A stretch of DNA of 64,000 bases, taken from Chlamydiales bacterium. Its GTDB lineage: Bacteria; Chlamydiota; Chlamydiia; Chlamydiales; JAJFMA01. The DNA is taken from the NCBI GenBank assembly GCA_030679955.1, contig JAUXSF010000024.1:84450-148449 (forward strand), written 5' to 3'. The position numbers and the translations under genes are program-made. Under the pieces are notes generated by a model that had not been told where the DNA came from, ran no database searches, and saw only the letters and a list, made by a program, of their open reading frames with translations. Position 1 is the stretch's first letter; each line of letters begins with the position of its first letter. This document shows, piece after piece, positions 1-8,503 of the stretch.

Positions 1-55
1 TAGAACCTTAACCAACTTCGTCAAATCATTGCTATAGATTTAATTAAAGGATTTT

Positions 56-152
56 AACGCAAAGGCGCAGAGGCGCTAAGAAGAAAGTAGCTCAAAGATT
101 TGAAGCATAAGAAGATATATCTTTTTCTTGGCGTCTTGGCGCCTCTACGTTA
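56..152. repeat. Inverted-repeat hairpin, family F1
   Basis: Left arm begins AACGCAAAGGCGCAGAGGCG and the right arm reads GGCGCCTCTACGTT, so the two arms pair into a long imperfect stem around a loop of about 40 nt. Close relatives occur at 23271-23294 with 23615-23640, near 57675, and near 63910. It lies just past the rpoN stop codon, so it may also end rpoN transcription. The repeat is seen directly; the terminator role is inferred. Confidence 0.7.
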
Positions 153-159
153 GAATACC

Positions 160-1632
160 CTAAGCGTACTGACGCCTTTGCTGAGCGTTGCCGAGACCTA
201 ATTCCCCCCTATATTTAGCGACTGTACGCCTCGCGCACTTAATGCCCTGTTTGTTCATTAAGCGCGCGATGGCATCGTCTGAGAGAGGACGTTTTTTATT
301 TTCGTCATCAATGATTTTTTGAAGCATGTCCCGAGCCGTATTAGAGGAGATATCCTCACCCTTTTCGGTCTCGAGAGCATTGGTGAAAAACGATCGCAGA
401 GGAAGCAGTCCCCTGGGGCTATTCATATATTTATTCGAGACCGCCCTCGCGATCGTGGATTCATGTAACTCTAGCTCTTCTGCCAGTACCTTCATGGTTA
501 GCGGCACGAGCTTGCCATCAGGATTCAGAAAGAATTCCGTTTGGCGTGTAGCCAAACTTTGTGCGATGCGCGTTACCGTGTCGTTTCTTTGGTCGATTGT
601 GCGCATCAGCCACTTAGCAGAAGCTAGCTTTTGCTTGATGAATTCTTCTGTCTCCTGTGACAACGTGGGATCGTCCAGCATCCGCAGGTAGCGTTTGTTC
701 ACGCGAAAATGTGGAATCGGTTCGTCGTTCGTTTCGACAATGAGGGTGTCGCCCTCTTTACGAATGGTTACATCTGGGATAATGTGCTGCGAGGGTCCGT
801 GAGCAAACATACCTGCGGGGTGCAGGTCCAGCTTAGCGATGTCTTTATCGATAATCTGCGAAATTTCAGAGCTGGACTTGCCGAGACGCTTAGCAATCAC
901 TGGAATGCGGTTATGCAAGAGATCATCGTAGCACTGCTCTATCATGGCATAGGCAAGCGTAGTTCCTTTCTCTTGCCGCTGTAGCTGCAGAAGCAGTGAT
1001 TCCTGAAGACTTGCTGCTGCAATTCCCGGAGGGTCAAAAGTCTGAAGGCTCCATACAACGTTTTGCAGGGCCTTCTCATCATATTGGTGCAATAGCGCGA
1101 TCTCCATGATTGGAGTGGAGATAAAGCCGTTCTCGTCGAGATAACCGATAAGTGTCTCGGCCATTTTAAGGTCACGTATGTCCTCAAAACTCTCGCGAGC
1201 TTGTGCCGTCAGATGTTCAATCAAGGTTTCTTCTTCGCAGACGATACTCTCCAAAAACGACAGGCGCTTTTCTTCATCGGCCGTACGTTTGATGGAGTAA
1301 TTTTCGCTTTGGGAAAAGTGTTCGCGAAAATCCTCGTCTAGCTGCTTAAGAATCTCAAAGTTCTGGTCATCGAATTGCACTTCTTGTTCAGCAGGAGTAT
1401 CGCGGTCCTCAGGCTCCCAGGCAGACTCTTCAGCCGGGGGGGTTGTCACGTCCTCATATTCCAAGATGGGATTGCGTTCCATCTCTGCCTCAACAAGAGA
1501 GGCGAGCTCAAGGACGGGTACCTGAAGGATCTGGATCGCCTGCTGCATCTGAGGCAACATAATGAGCCGCTGCTGCTGCTTCTGGCTCTGGACGGCTTTG
1601 TGATCCATGTTCATTTTGATCTGATCAGCCAT
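160..1632 (-). CDS. rpoN: RNA polymerase sigma-54 factor RpoN
   Basis: Alternative sigma factor that binds core RNA polymerase and recognises -24/-12 promoters, needing an AAA+ activator to open DNA. The N-terminus is the glutamine-rich region I (QSQKQQQRLIMLPQMQQAIQ, about residues 13-35) that contacts activators. The middle is the core-binding region, followed by a helix-turn-helix near residue 370. The C-terminus carries the RpoN box ARRTVAKYR (about residues 467-475), diagnostic of the family. The ATG at 1632 is chosen because an excellent GGAGGT ribosome site lies about 6 nt upstream; a longer frame to 1659 lacks this. About 490 aa, a normal length. It is divergent from the switch protein at 1815. 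Chlamydiae generally keep one rpoN, paired with an AtoC-type activator not seen in this window. Confidence 0.97.
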   Translation of the reverse strand: MADQIKMNMDHKAVQSQKQQQRLIMLPQMQQAIQILQVPVLELASLVEAEMERNPILEYEDVTTPPAEESAWEPEDRDTPAEQEVQFDDQNFEILKQLDEDFREHFSQSENYSIKRTADEEKRLSFLESIVCEEETLIEHLTAQARESFEDIRDLKMAETLIGYLDENGFISTPIMEIALLHQYDEKALQNVVWSLQTFDPPGIAAASLQESLLLQLQRQEKGTTLAYAMIEQCYDDLLHNRIPVIAKRLGKSSSEISQIIDKDIAKLDLHPAGMFAHGPSQHIIPDVTIRKEGDTLIVETNDEPIPHFRVNKRYLRMLDDPTLSQETEEFIKQKLASAKWLMRTIDQRNDTVTRIAQSLATRQTEFFLNPDGKLVPLTMKVLAEELELHESTIARAVSNKYMNSPRGLLPLRSFFTNALETEKGEDISSNTARDMLQKIIDDENKKRPLSDDAIARLMNKQGIKCARRTVAKYRGELGLGNAQQRRQYA

Positions 1633-1814
1633 CGCGCACCTCCGGGCTTCAAACTTCACTATACACCAAAAGATTATTTGAAAACCGTCAAGTTAGGCTG
1701 CGCCAACATAACCAGCTAATCATCACCTTTTTAACTCACAGATTTTTTATTTTTGGTGAAGATTCTTGCTTCATAAGATTTATTTGATAGAGTGAGCATT
1801 AAGGTGAAAAAATT

Positions 1815-3887
1815 ATGACAACAACCACAGCTACAGCTCCTAATACCCTTGAGCCAACAACCGTGCGAACAAAGCCGATTGTTTTGGTTGTGGATGATGA
1901 CAACCTGATTCTCAAGGCGTTAGAGAGGACGTTAAAGGACCCACACTTTGACCTCGTTCTAGCTAAGAACGGGCAAGAAGCACTAAAGCTGATGCGTCAA
2001 CAATCTTTCGCGGTTATCATCTGCGACCAGACAATGCCCGGCCTCAGTGGCTCAGAGGTGTTGCGAGAAGCGATTAATCTGCAAAGTCACGCAATACGCA
2101 TACTTTTAACAGGTAGTGGCGATTTAAATACTGTGGTGCAGGCGATCAATGTTGGCCAAGCTTCACAATTTATTCTAAAGCCTTGGGACGAAGCTGCCCT
2201 GCGTCAGACCGTATCCAGCTGCGTAGAAAAGCACTTGCTGCTTAAAGAAAATGAACGTCTGCAGCAGTTAACCGCTATGCAGCACGCTGAGCTATCCAAG
2301 AGCCACGAGAACCTCACCCGCGATCTAAAGCTTGGTGCTCGCATTCATGAAGTGATGTTAATGGGCAAGGTACCCGAAAATGTCCATGGTCTCACCATTG
2401 CAGCGGCCACTGTACCTTCCCGAGAGATCGACGGAGACTTCTATGACTTCTTCCGACCTTTACCACAGCTTTTTGATGTGGTGATCGGGGATGTGATGGG
2501 CAAAGGCATTCCCGCAGCGTTGGTTGGCACAGCGGTAAAAACACAGCTCACACGTTTTGCCGTACCGTTTAACCGTCTACAAGTCTTTGACAAGCATGGC
2601 ATTTGGCATGATGATGTTTTTGCACCGCAGGAAATCATCACAAAAGTGCAGCAAGAAGTAGCCCCAGCTTTAATTGATCTAGAGTATTTCGCTAGCTTGT
2701 TCTACGGGCGTTTTGACCTTAAGCAAACGACGTTCACCTATATTGACTGTGGATCTTCTAAGCCACTTCATTACCGCGCCTCATCGCAGCGCGCTGAGGA
2801 ATTGTCAGGCGATAACTTTCCTATCGGAGTACTCCCCTCAGAAACAATCACAGCTCAGTTAACGCCCTTTGAAAAAGGTGATCTATTTGTTTTTTATTCC
2901 GATGGTGTTACCGAAGCTCGCTCACCCTCCGGAGAACTCTTCGGCGTGGCGCGACTGAAAGCACTGGTGGAAGAAAATCACAGGCAGCCCCCCACACAAC
3001 TGCTAGCAACGATTAAACGGGCGGTTGTAAACTTCGCACAGAAAGCACAGTTTGATGACGACCTAACAATCATCATCGTACATGTTGACAGCACCTCTGT
3101 TCCCGAATTTTCCAAGCAAGCACTAGCTAAATTCAGCAGCGACCTCTCTCAAATGCGCGCTGTAAGAGATTTTGTACAACGACTTTGCCTACAGGCACCC
3201 GGAGACCATGAAAGGTTGAACGACGAGCTCCAGCTTGCAATCAACGAAGCCTTTTGCAATATTGTGGTTCATGGACATAAGCGTGCTCGGGGTGAAATCA
3301 TTCTCCGAGGAGAGCTGGGGGAAGAGGGCATTGTTTTAGAGTTAAGTGATCAAGGCACAGTCTTTGATCCATCTTCTGTGTCGGACCCCAGTTTTGCTGG
3401 AGACCGAGACAATGGCTTTGGGTGGTACATCGTCAAGGAAATTGCTGACAGGGTGATCTACGCTCGAAAAGAGTCCGAGAAAGGCTGGAACCACCTTAAA
3501 ATCTTTAAAAAATATCATTTGGAAGAGGGAAAGATGGACATTTCTCATGACACCAAGGACGGGGTCCTAGTAGTTACCCTAGAGGGTGAACACTTGGATG
3601 CTAGAGAAACGCCATTCTTCAAACAGAAGGTCGTCGACCTATTGGAGAATGAACGTGTTAGCCGAGCAGTCTTCGACTTGCATCGTCTGCAGTTCATCGA
3701 CAGCTCTGGCCTAGGGGCGTTTCTGTCGATCTTGAAAGCTCTGCATAGCAAAGGCGGCGACCTAAAACTGTCAGGTATGAACCGAACCATCCGCACTATG
3801 TTCGAACTGGTTTGCATGCACAAAATCTTTGAAATATTTAACTCCCCTGATGAGGCTCTCCGTTCCTTTCAGACCACAAAGCAATAG
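1815..3887 (+). CDS. Four-domain phosphorelay switch: REC, PP2C (RsbU/SpoIIE), RsbW-like kinase, STAS
   Basis: A 690-aa cytoplasmic protein that joins in one chain the parts normally separate in partner-switching. Residues 21-140 are a response-regulator receiver: acidic DDD at 27-29, phospho-acceptor Asp71 (CDQTMPG), Thr99 and Lys122. Residues about 175-425 are a PP2C/SpoIIE phosphatase with metal ligands in EIDGDFYDF (205-212), IGDVMGKG (about 225) and FYSDGVTEA (about 360). Residues about 435-565 are a GHKL/RsbW-type kinase with N-box NEAFCNIVVHG and G-box DQGTVFDP and GFGWYIVKE. Residues 574-688 are a STAS antagonist with the phosphorylatable Ser in FIDSSGLG. All four active sites look intact. 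A ribosome site precedes the ATG (AAGGTG, 8 nt). It is followed after 43 nt by the sugar-transferase gene, so a role in controlling EPS production is plausible but inferred. Confidence 0.93.
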   Translation: MTTTTATAPNTLEPTTVRTKPIVLVVDDDNLILKALERTLKDPHFDLVLAKNGQEALKLMRQQSFAVIICDQTMPGLSGSEVLREAINLQSHAIRILLTGSGDLNTVVQAINVGQASQFILKPWDEAALRQTVSSCVEKHLLLKENERLQQLTAMQHAELSKSHENLTRDLKLGARIHEVMLMGKVPENVHGLTIAAATVPSREIDGDFYDFFRPLPQLFDVVIGDVMGKGIPAALVGTAVKTQLTRFAVPFNRLQVFDKHGIWHDDVFAPQEIITKVQQEVAPALIDLEYFASLFYGRFDLKQTTFTYIDCGSSKPLHYRASSQRAEELSGDNFPIGVLPSETITAQLTPFEKGDLFVFYSDGVTEARSPSGELFGVARLKALVEENHRQPPTQLLATIKRAVVNFAQKAQFDDDLTIIIVHVDSTSVPEFSKQALAKFSSDLSQMRAVRDFVQRLCLQAPGDHERLNDELQLAINEAFCNIVVHGHKRARGEIILRGELGEEGIVLELSDQGTVFDPSSVSDPSFAGDRDNGFGWYIVKEIADRVIYARKESEKGWNHLKIFKKYHLEEGKMDISHDTKDGVLVVTLEGEHLDARETPFFKQKVVDLLENERVSRAVFDLHRLQFIDSSGLGAFLSILKALHSKGGDLKLSGMNRTIRTMFELVCMHKIFEIFNSPDEALRSFQTTKQ
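3521..3536 (+). promoter_or_regulatory. Possible internal ribosome site and in-frame ATG before the STAS domain
   Basis: Inside the switch gene the sequence GGAAGAGGGA (3521-3530) is followed after 3 nt by ATG at 3534, in frame with the host gene (codon 574). That ATG sits exactly at the boundary between the kinase-like and STAS domains. It could give a free, stand-alone STAS protein of about 117 aa, or be the relic of two fused genes. Confidence 0.45.
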
Positions 3888-3930
3888 CTACTAGAATCGC
3901 GTTGATTAGTAGCTGCTACGAGATAAAACT

Positions 3931-4668
3931 ATGAGCAAGCGCACTAATCTTACCGGGGCAGCGAGACAGCAGCTTATCCACGAGCTGCATCGTCGATACG
4001 CCAAGGCGACAACGCCTCATCAACGTTGGACTTACTTAAGAAAGCGCTACAGCTGGGTTTTCGTCGTTTCAAGTGCCAAAGCCTTTAAACGCTTCGTCGA
4101 CATTGTGGTCTCCACGAGCGTTTTGACACTGCTTAGCCCTCTCTTTCTCTTGATTGCAGGCTTAATTAAAGCAACCGACCGTGGCCCTATTCTCTACGTA
4201 TCGAACCGTGTTGGCCAATGGGGTAAAGAATTCCGATTCCCAAAATTCAGGTCGATGCATGTGGATGCGGAAGAGCGTAAAGCACGACTAGAGAATGAGC
4301 TAGGTCAAAGCGTAACCTTTAAGATGAAAAACGACCCGCGTGTGACATGGGTAGGACGTGTCATTCGTAAGACCAGCCTAGACGAGCTTCCACAACTGTG
4401 GTGCGTCCTGAAAGGAGAAATGTCTCTGGTTGGTCCGAGACCTCCACTACCATCAGAGGTAGAGAAATACACATTAGCCGAGCGACGTCGTCTAGACATC
4501 GTCCCAGGCCTAACCTGCATCTGGCAAGTCAGTGGTCGATCCGATATCCCTTTCCAAGAGCAGGTTCAGTTAGATTTGGAATATATACGTAGTCAAAGTT
4601 TCTGGGTGGACCTGAAAATCTTGTTAAAGACCATCCCAGCAGTTATTCTAGGCAAGGGGGCCTACTAG
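3931..4668 (+). CDS. Phosphoglycosyl transferase (bacterial sugar transferase, WcaJ/PssY type)
   Basis: Starts polysaccharide synthesis by moving a sugar-1-phosphate from a nucleotide sugar to undecaprenyl phosphate at the inner membrane. The 245-aa protein has one membrane segment (about residues 48-73, [20 protein letters not shown]). It then has the family signature: [29 protein letters not shown] with the catalytic Asp-Glu pair, LVGPRPPLP and [14 protein letters not shown]. This is the short, monotopic form without the extra N-terminal helices of full-length WbaP/WcaJ. It follows the switch protein and is 1 nt from the next gene (4670), so translation of the two is probably coupled. The sugar specificity cannot be read from the sequence. 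Confidence 0.93.
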   Translation: MSKRTNLTGAARQQLIHELHRRYAKATTPHQRWTYLRKRYSWVFVVSSAKAFKRFVDIVVSTSVLTLLSPLFLLIAGLIKATDRGPILYVSNRVGQWGKEFRFPKFRSMHVDAEERKARLENELGQSVTFKMKNDPRVTWVGRVIRKTSLDELPQLWCVLKGEMSLVGPRPPLPSEVEKYTLAERRRLDIVPGLTCIWQVSGRSDIPFQEQVQLDLEYIRSQSFWVDLKILLKTIPAVILGKGAY

Positions 4669-4669
4669 A

Positions 4670-6121
4670 ATGAAAGCTGTACTTGATGCCACAGGTTTTA
4701 GTGCCGATCTGATGCCGCTTGTGCAGCATCGTCCAACCCCTTTATTCCGTGTTGTCGACAAGCCAATCATTATTCATGTGATTGAATTTCTGGTACATAA
4801 CGGATTCACCAAATTCGAAATTGTCCTGAGTCATCTGCCGGAGCAAATTGAGGAGGCTTTGGATGAGGGCACTCGATGGGGCATCAAGATTACCTACCAC
4901 CTCGCACGTGATCCTCAGAAGCCATTCTCAGTGCTAGCACCTGTGGCACACGGTTGGAAGGATTCATTAGTACTGGTTGGAAGGGCGGATGTTCTCCCTG
5001 ATTTCGACCCTATCAAGCTTAAGAATAGCGGTCATACAAAACCTCTATTCCTATTCACTCAAGAGGAGCGATGGACTGGCTGGGGTCTAATGTCCCCCAC
5101 CTTTCTGGCAACCATGCGAACCGACGCTCCCTTTAATGCCCTGCCTGAGCATGTTCACGACTACCATAAGCAGTTAACTAAGAATCCTGTCATGGAAGCG
5201 ATATCTTTTGGTGGCTGGCAAAATGCCAATACTGAAGTTATCCAACAGCGTACTTCCAGCGCAGCATTTCCCTCTTCCTCTCGTATGGTTGAGCCAGGCA
5301 TCTGGCTTTCACGAGCCACTGCCATTCATCCGACAGCAACAATTACACCGCCAGTGTTCATCGGGGATCACTGTCAAATTCTTGAAGGGGCAAATATCGG
5401 CCCAAATGTGATCATCGAAAACCACTGCATTATCGATCGACAATCGGTAGTAGAGAACTCGATTATATGCCAACAGAGCTACGTGGGAAGGTCATTGGAA
5501 ATACGTGACGCGGTAGTCGACCGTAACACTCTAATTAACTTATCGTTAGAAACAGCCGTGACCATTCACGATGACTTTATTTTAGCCCATTTGGCTCCAC
5601 CGCCTATAAGCCAACAACTATTTGGAATGTTTGAACGCATACTGGCGCTGGGAATGCTGTTAGTGTTAGCGCCTCTAGCAGCTCTTCTGGCTCTGTTTTG
5701 GGGCGTCAAGAGCACTAAGGTGGTCAAATTACCGGTTCGTACGCAAGTTACACCCCTGCCAACCTTTCAATTCTACACATATGAAAGACCAGAAGGTTGG
5801 TTAGGAGGGCGACTTTGGCGCCACCTTCAGTTTGTCCCATCTCTGATCAACATAGCCAAGGGCGAGCTGCATTTTGTTGGCGTTCATCCCTTAACACCCC
5901 TTCAGATGGATCGCCTACTGCCGGAATGGCAAAAGCTCTACAAAAAAACCAAGGTAGGGCTGATCACTTTGGCCGATGTCGACTATACCGAACAGCCTTC
6001 TGAATCCGAACGCTTCGCTTCAGAAACATATTATGCTGCACATCAAAGAGTTCGGTTTGACCTACATGTCTTTTGGCGCTGGCTTGGTGTAAAACTGCGC
6101 CACCTGCTACACCTCAATTAA
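4670..6121 (+). CDS. Degenerate nucleotidyltransferase / left-handed beta-helix / sugar-transferase-like fusion
   Basis: A 483-aa protein with three recognisable parts. Residues 1-180 have the layout of an NDP-sugar pyrophosphorylase (MKAVLDATGF, KPIIIHVIEFLVHNGFTKF). The GxGTR loop is replaced by GFSADL and the PKP lysine by RPTPL, so normal catalysis is doubtful. Residues about 225-300 show hexapeptide-type repeats (PPVFIGDHCQILEGANIGPN), a left-handed beta helix. Residues about 315-480 mirror the sugar transferase just upstream: one membrane segment (LALGMLLVLAPLAALLALFW), then VPSLINIAKGELHFVGVHPL where the active enzyme has [21 protein letters not shown]. The catalytic Asp-Glu is therefore lost. 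Likely a non-catalytic partner or regulator of the phosphoglycosyl transferase; this is inference. Confidence 0.75.
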   Translation: MKAVLDATGFSADLMPLVQHRPTPLFRVVDKPIIIHVIEFLVHNGFTKFEIVLSHLPEQIEEALDEGTRWGIKITYHLARDPQKPFSVLAPVAHGWKDSLVLVGRADVLPDFDPIKLKNSGHTKPLFLFTQEERWTGWGLMSPTFLATMRTDAPFNALPEHVHDYHKQLTKNPVMEAISFGGWQNANTEVIQQRTSSAAFPSSSRMVEPGIWLSRATAIHPTATITPPVFIGDHCQILEGANIGPNVIIENHCIIDRQSVVENSIICQQSYVGRSLEIRDAVVDRNTLINLSLETAVTIHDDFILAHLAPPPISQQLFGMFERILALGMLLVLAPLAALLALFWGVKSTKVVKLPVRTQVTPLPTFQFYTYERPEGWLGGRLWRHLQFVPSLINIAKGELHFVGVHPLTPLQMDRLLPEWQKLYKKTKVGLITLADVDYTEQPSESERFASETYYAAHQRVRFDLHVFWRWLGVKLRHLLHLN

Positions 6122-6214
6122 ATCCTAAAATTCCGTTTTTACCTCATGTACTTGAGAAAAAACGCGAATTGGGTTACCAAGGTAGTTAAATAGATAACTT
6201 ATATTAGGTGTGAT

Positions 6215-8209
6215 ATGCGCAGAATTGTCTTAATAACAGCCTGGCTTGCTATCATTTGCGCCGCCGTCGGCGGAACAGTGGCTTACTTAGCCGTTCAAGC
6301 GGAGAATCGCAAAGAATACCAAGATTTCAAAAAAGCTCAAGAACTTCTGGCTGCGGGAAATCCGCATCAAGCCTTAGATATTATTGAGCAATACGGCTCA
6401 CAACTATCTGCAGCAACACCGAAGGAACTAGACTGGCTTCCGCTGAGCGTAGATGCACTAGCCCAAACCCAAGACGCCAACAGCCTATTAGCCCTATACC
6501 AAGGCTTTCCACGAGGTTTCGACAAGAATGAAGAAGCTGTCCTGTTGGTAGCTTCAGGGCTTTTAGCACAGCGTAAGGTGGATGACTATCACATTTTAAA
6601 GGATAAGTGGGCCGCCAAAGCAACTAAAGAACCCGAATGGTTCAACCTCGACGCCGATGCACTGATAGTCGAAGGTAAACAAGAAGAAGCACTGGCTCAC
6701 CTTAAATCTAAAGAGTTTGACGGCCCACAAGATACTGGGCGCCTTGTACGACTTTCACTCATATACGCTCGCGATAACTTAGCCGAATCGTGGAACACTT
6801 TAAACAAAGCTCTGGCAAAGGATCCAAAGAATACCGACGTAACGACATACCGAGCACAAATCCTTGAAGCCATTCACAAGCCAGCTTTAGCGCGAATAGA
6901 GTACCTAAGCGCTATCCAGAAAGACCCCAATAATGCCGACCTTGTCTATCAACTGGGGGAATTCTACAGACGAAATAATCACTATCCCATGGCAATTGAT
7001 ACATGGAGGCAGGGCCTTCAGCTAGCTAATAGCAACGAGCTATGGCTAAAAGCCCTCTTCTGGTCGCGAATGACCTCTCCAATGAATCCAGAGCCTACTG
7101 TTGAGCCGCCCCAAACGGGTGATTTAGCGCCGCTACTAAGCTACATCTACCATTTGCCTAAGGGAGATTTTTGGGACGAGGCGGCCTTTGAAAAAGTTCC
7201 GGACAACTCCAAATACCTCAGAACACGCCAAGAGACCTTTTGGCTGCGTTTAAGCCAAGCGCTATTGGATGATGAAGAAGCGCACGCTGCAGAGCTACTA
7301 GACTTCAATACCTTCCATGCCTCTAGCTGGTCACCGCACCTTCAGAACGCCCTACAACAAATCCTTGCATACCGCCGATACGGCATCCTGCATATCGACG
7401 AAGTTGCTAGCTCACAAAATCTCATTGATAAAGGAGAAGTAGATCCAGGACAAGGCCCTGTCATCCACCAATTCTTCAAAGCACTAAAAACGCTAGCAGC
7501 GGCTTCTCCAGCTGGTTTACCAGCAGAGAACGTACCAGATGACATGCGCTCACTACTCACAAGTAAGTATGCGTTCCCCTCTGCCCTGCTAGCCGCTGGA
7601 TGGTTGGAGGCAGCACTGGTGTGGCCATTGCCTGCTGCCCTTCCCGCCGATTTCCCTGAATGGGTTGCCTTCGCATATACACAAGCGTTACGTTATAACC
7701 GCAGCCCGCTAGAAGCTCTAAACTTCGCCACAAAGCAAAAAGCATCCCCGCCATTATCCTTGTTAATTGGCGAGCTAATGATCGCAACAGGCAGCCCCGA
7801 TGCTGGACTGGAGCAACTAAAGCCCCTAGCAAAATTGAAAAGTGATATCGGAACACGAGCAGCATGGCTTATCAGCCTCATAGAAATTGAACGTAAGCAG
7901 TACGACCAAGCTCGCAAAACAATACAATCCCATCCCCTATTGGCTAGAAACCTTATCGGTAAGGAAGCCATGGCGCGAATAGCCCTGAAAGAGGGAAAAA
8001 TTGCGCAAGCAGATGAGATGTATGCAGCTTTGGAAAAGGACTCTTTAGAAGCGAAATTCTACCTAGCACGCCGCGCCTATGCCGAAAAACAATGGGATAG
8101 GGCACTCAAGTTAACAGAACAGCTGATTGTCGAGTTTCCCGACAATCCAGAATTACACAAAGACCTCCAGAAATTACGCGAACTCTCACAAGCAAAGGAT
8201 TCGCCATGA
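6215..8209 (+). CDS. Membrane-anchored TPR protein, EPS-locus copy 1
   Basis: A 664-aa protein with one N-terminal membrane anchor (ITAWLAIICAAVGGTVAYLA, residues about 7-26) and a long helical region with repeated TPR-like pairs. Examples are ALDIIEQYG, ARIEYLSAIQKDPNNADLVY, YPMAIDTWRQGL and WDRALKLTEQLIVEFPDNPE. It is a clear paralogue of the protein at 15497-17599: both start MRRI, both carry ALRYN followed by ALNFATKQK, then LLIGEL and SPDAGLE. TPR proteins are common in exosortase-linked EPS operons (PrsT-like), which fits this context, but direct homology to PrsT is not claimed. The stop overlaps the next start as ATGA. Confidence 0.85.
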   Translation: MRRIVLITAWLAIICAAVGGTVAYLAVQAENRKEYQDFKKAQELLAAGNPHQALDIIEQYGSQLSAATPKELDWLPLSVDALAQTQDANSLLALYQGFPRGFDKNEEAVLLVASGLLAQRKVDDYHILKDKWAAKATKEPEWFNLDADALIVEGKQEEALAHLKSKEFDGPQDTGRLVRLSLIYARDNLAESWNTLNKALAKDPKNTDVTTYRAQILEAIHKPALARIEYLSAIQKDPNNADLVYQLGEFYRRNNHYPMAIDTWRQGLQLANSNELWLKALFWSRMTSPMNPEPTVEPPQTGDLAPLLSYIYHLPKGDFWDEAAFEKVPDNSKYLRTRQETFWLRLSQALLDDEEAHAAELLDFNTFHASSWSPHLQNALQQILAYRRYGILHIDEVASSQNLIDKGEVDPGQGPVIHQFFKALKTLAAASPAGLPAENVPDDMRSLLTSKYAFPSALLAAGWLEAALVWPLPAALPADFPEWVAFAYTQALRYNRSPLEALNFATKQKASPPLSLLIGELMIATGSPDAGLEQLKPLAKLKSDIGTRAAWLISLIEIERKQYDQARKTIQSHPLLARNLIGKEAMARIALKEGKIAQADEMYAALEKDSLEAKFYLARRAYAEKQWDRALKLTEQLIVEFPDNPELHKDLQKLRELSQAKDSP

Positions 8210-8502
8210 TAAAGTTTGCACGTATCTTTCTTGCCACTGCCATCGGCATCAGCACCTTTTTAGCAACCGAAGCTTTTGCTAATCCTGATCGATCCAATAC
8301 AGGACGTACGCTTTACGATCGCAATCAGGGAATGAAAAAGTACCAACGCCAACGAGCACAACCGTGTGGCAGATCTGCACAACGCGGTTGCTACTACGAA
8401 GATGAAAACGGGGATTACTACTACACACGTAGAAATCCATATGATTCTACCTATTGGGCTCCGGACGCTCATCCCGATAACGCCGGAAACGAAAGCCAAT
8501 AG
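8206..8502 (+). CDS. Small secreted Tyr/Arg-rich protein
   Basis: A 98-aa protein with a good signal peptide (residues 1-25, cleavage likely after FLATEAFA) and a short mature part rich in Tyr, Arg, Asp and Asn (YYEDENGDYYYTRRNPYDS). Two cysteines (CGRSAQRGC) could form a disulfide. Its ATG overlaps the TGA of the TPR gene and the next gene starts 2 nt after its stop, so it is firmly embedded in the EPS operon. Family not recognised. There is no C-terminal anchor, so it is not a PEP-CTERM substrate. It may be an accessory periplasmic or matrix protein. Confidence 0.7.
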   Translation: MIKFARIFLATAIGISTFLATEAFANPDRSNTGRTLYDRNQGMKKYQRQRAQPCGRSAQRGCYYEDENGDYYYTRRNPYDSTYWAPDAHPDNAGNESQ

Positions 8503-8503
8503 G

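Noticed and set aside
1756..1772. Possible sigma-54 promoter (TTGGTGAAGATTCTTGCT) before the switch gene
   Set aside because: The spacing between GG and GC is 11 rather than the strict 10 bases, and the -24 element is a poor match.
8366..8503. Upstream extension of the GT4 gene starting at 8366
   Set aside because: It lies fully inside the small secreted-protein gene in another frame; the ATG at 8504 gives a proper GT4 N-terminus.
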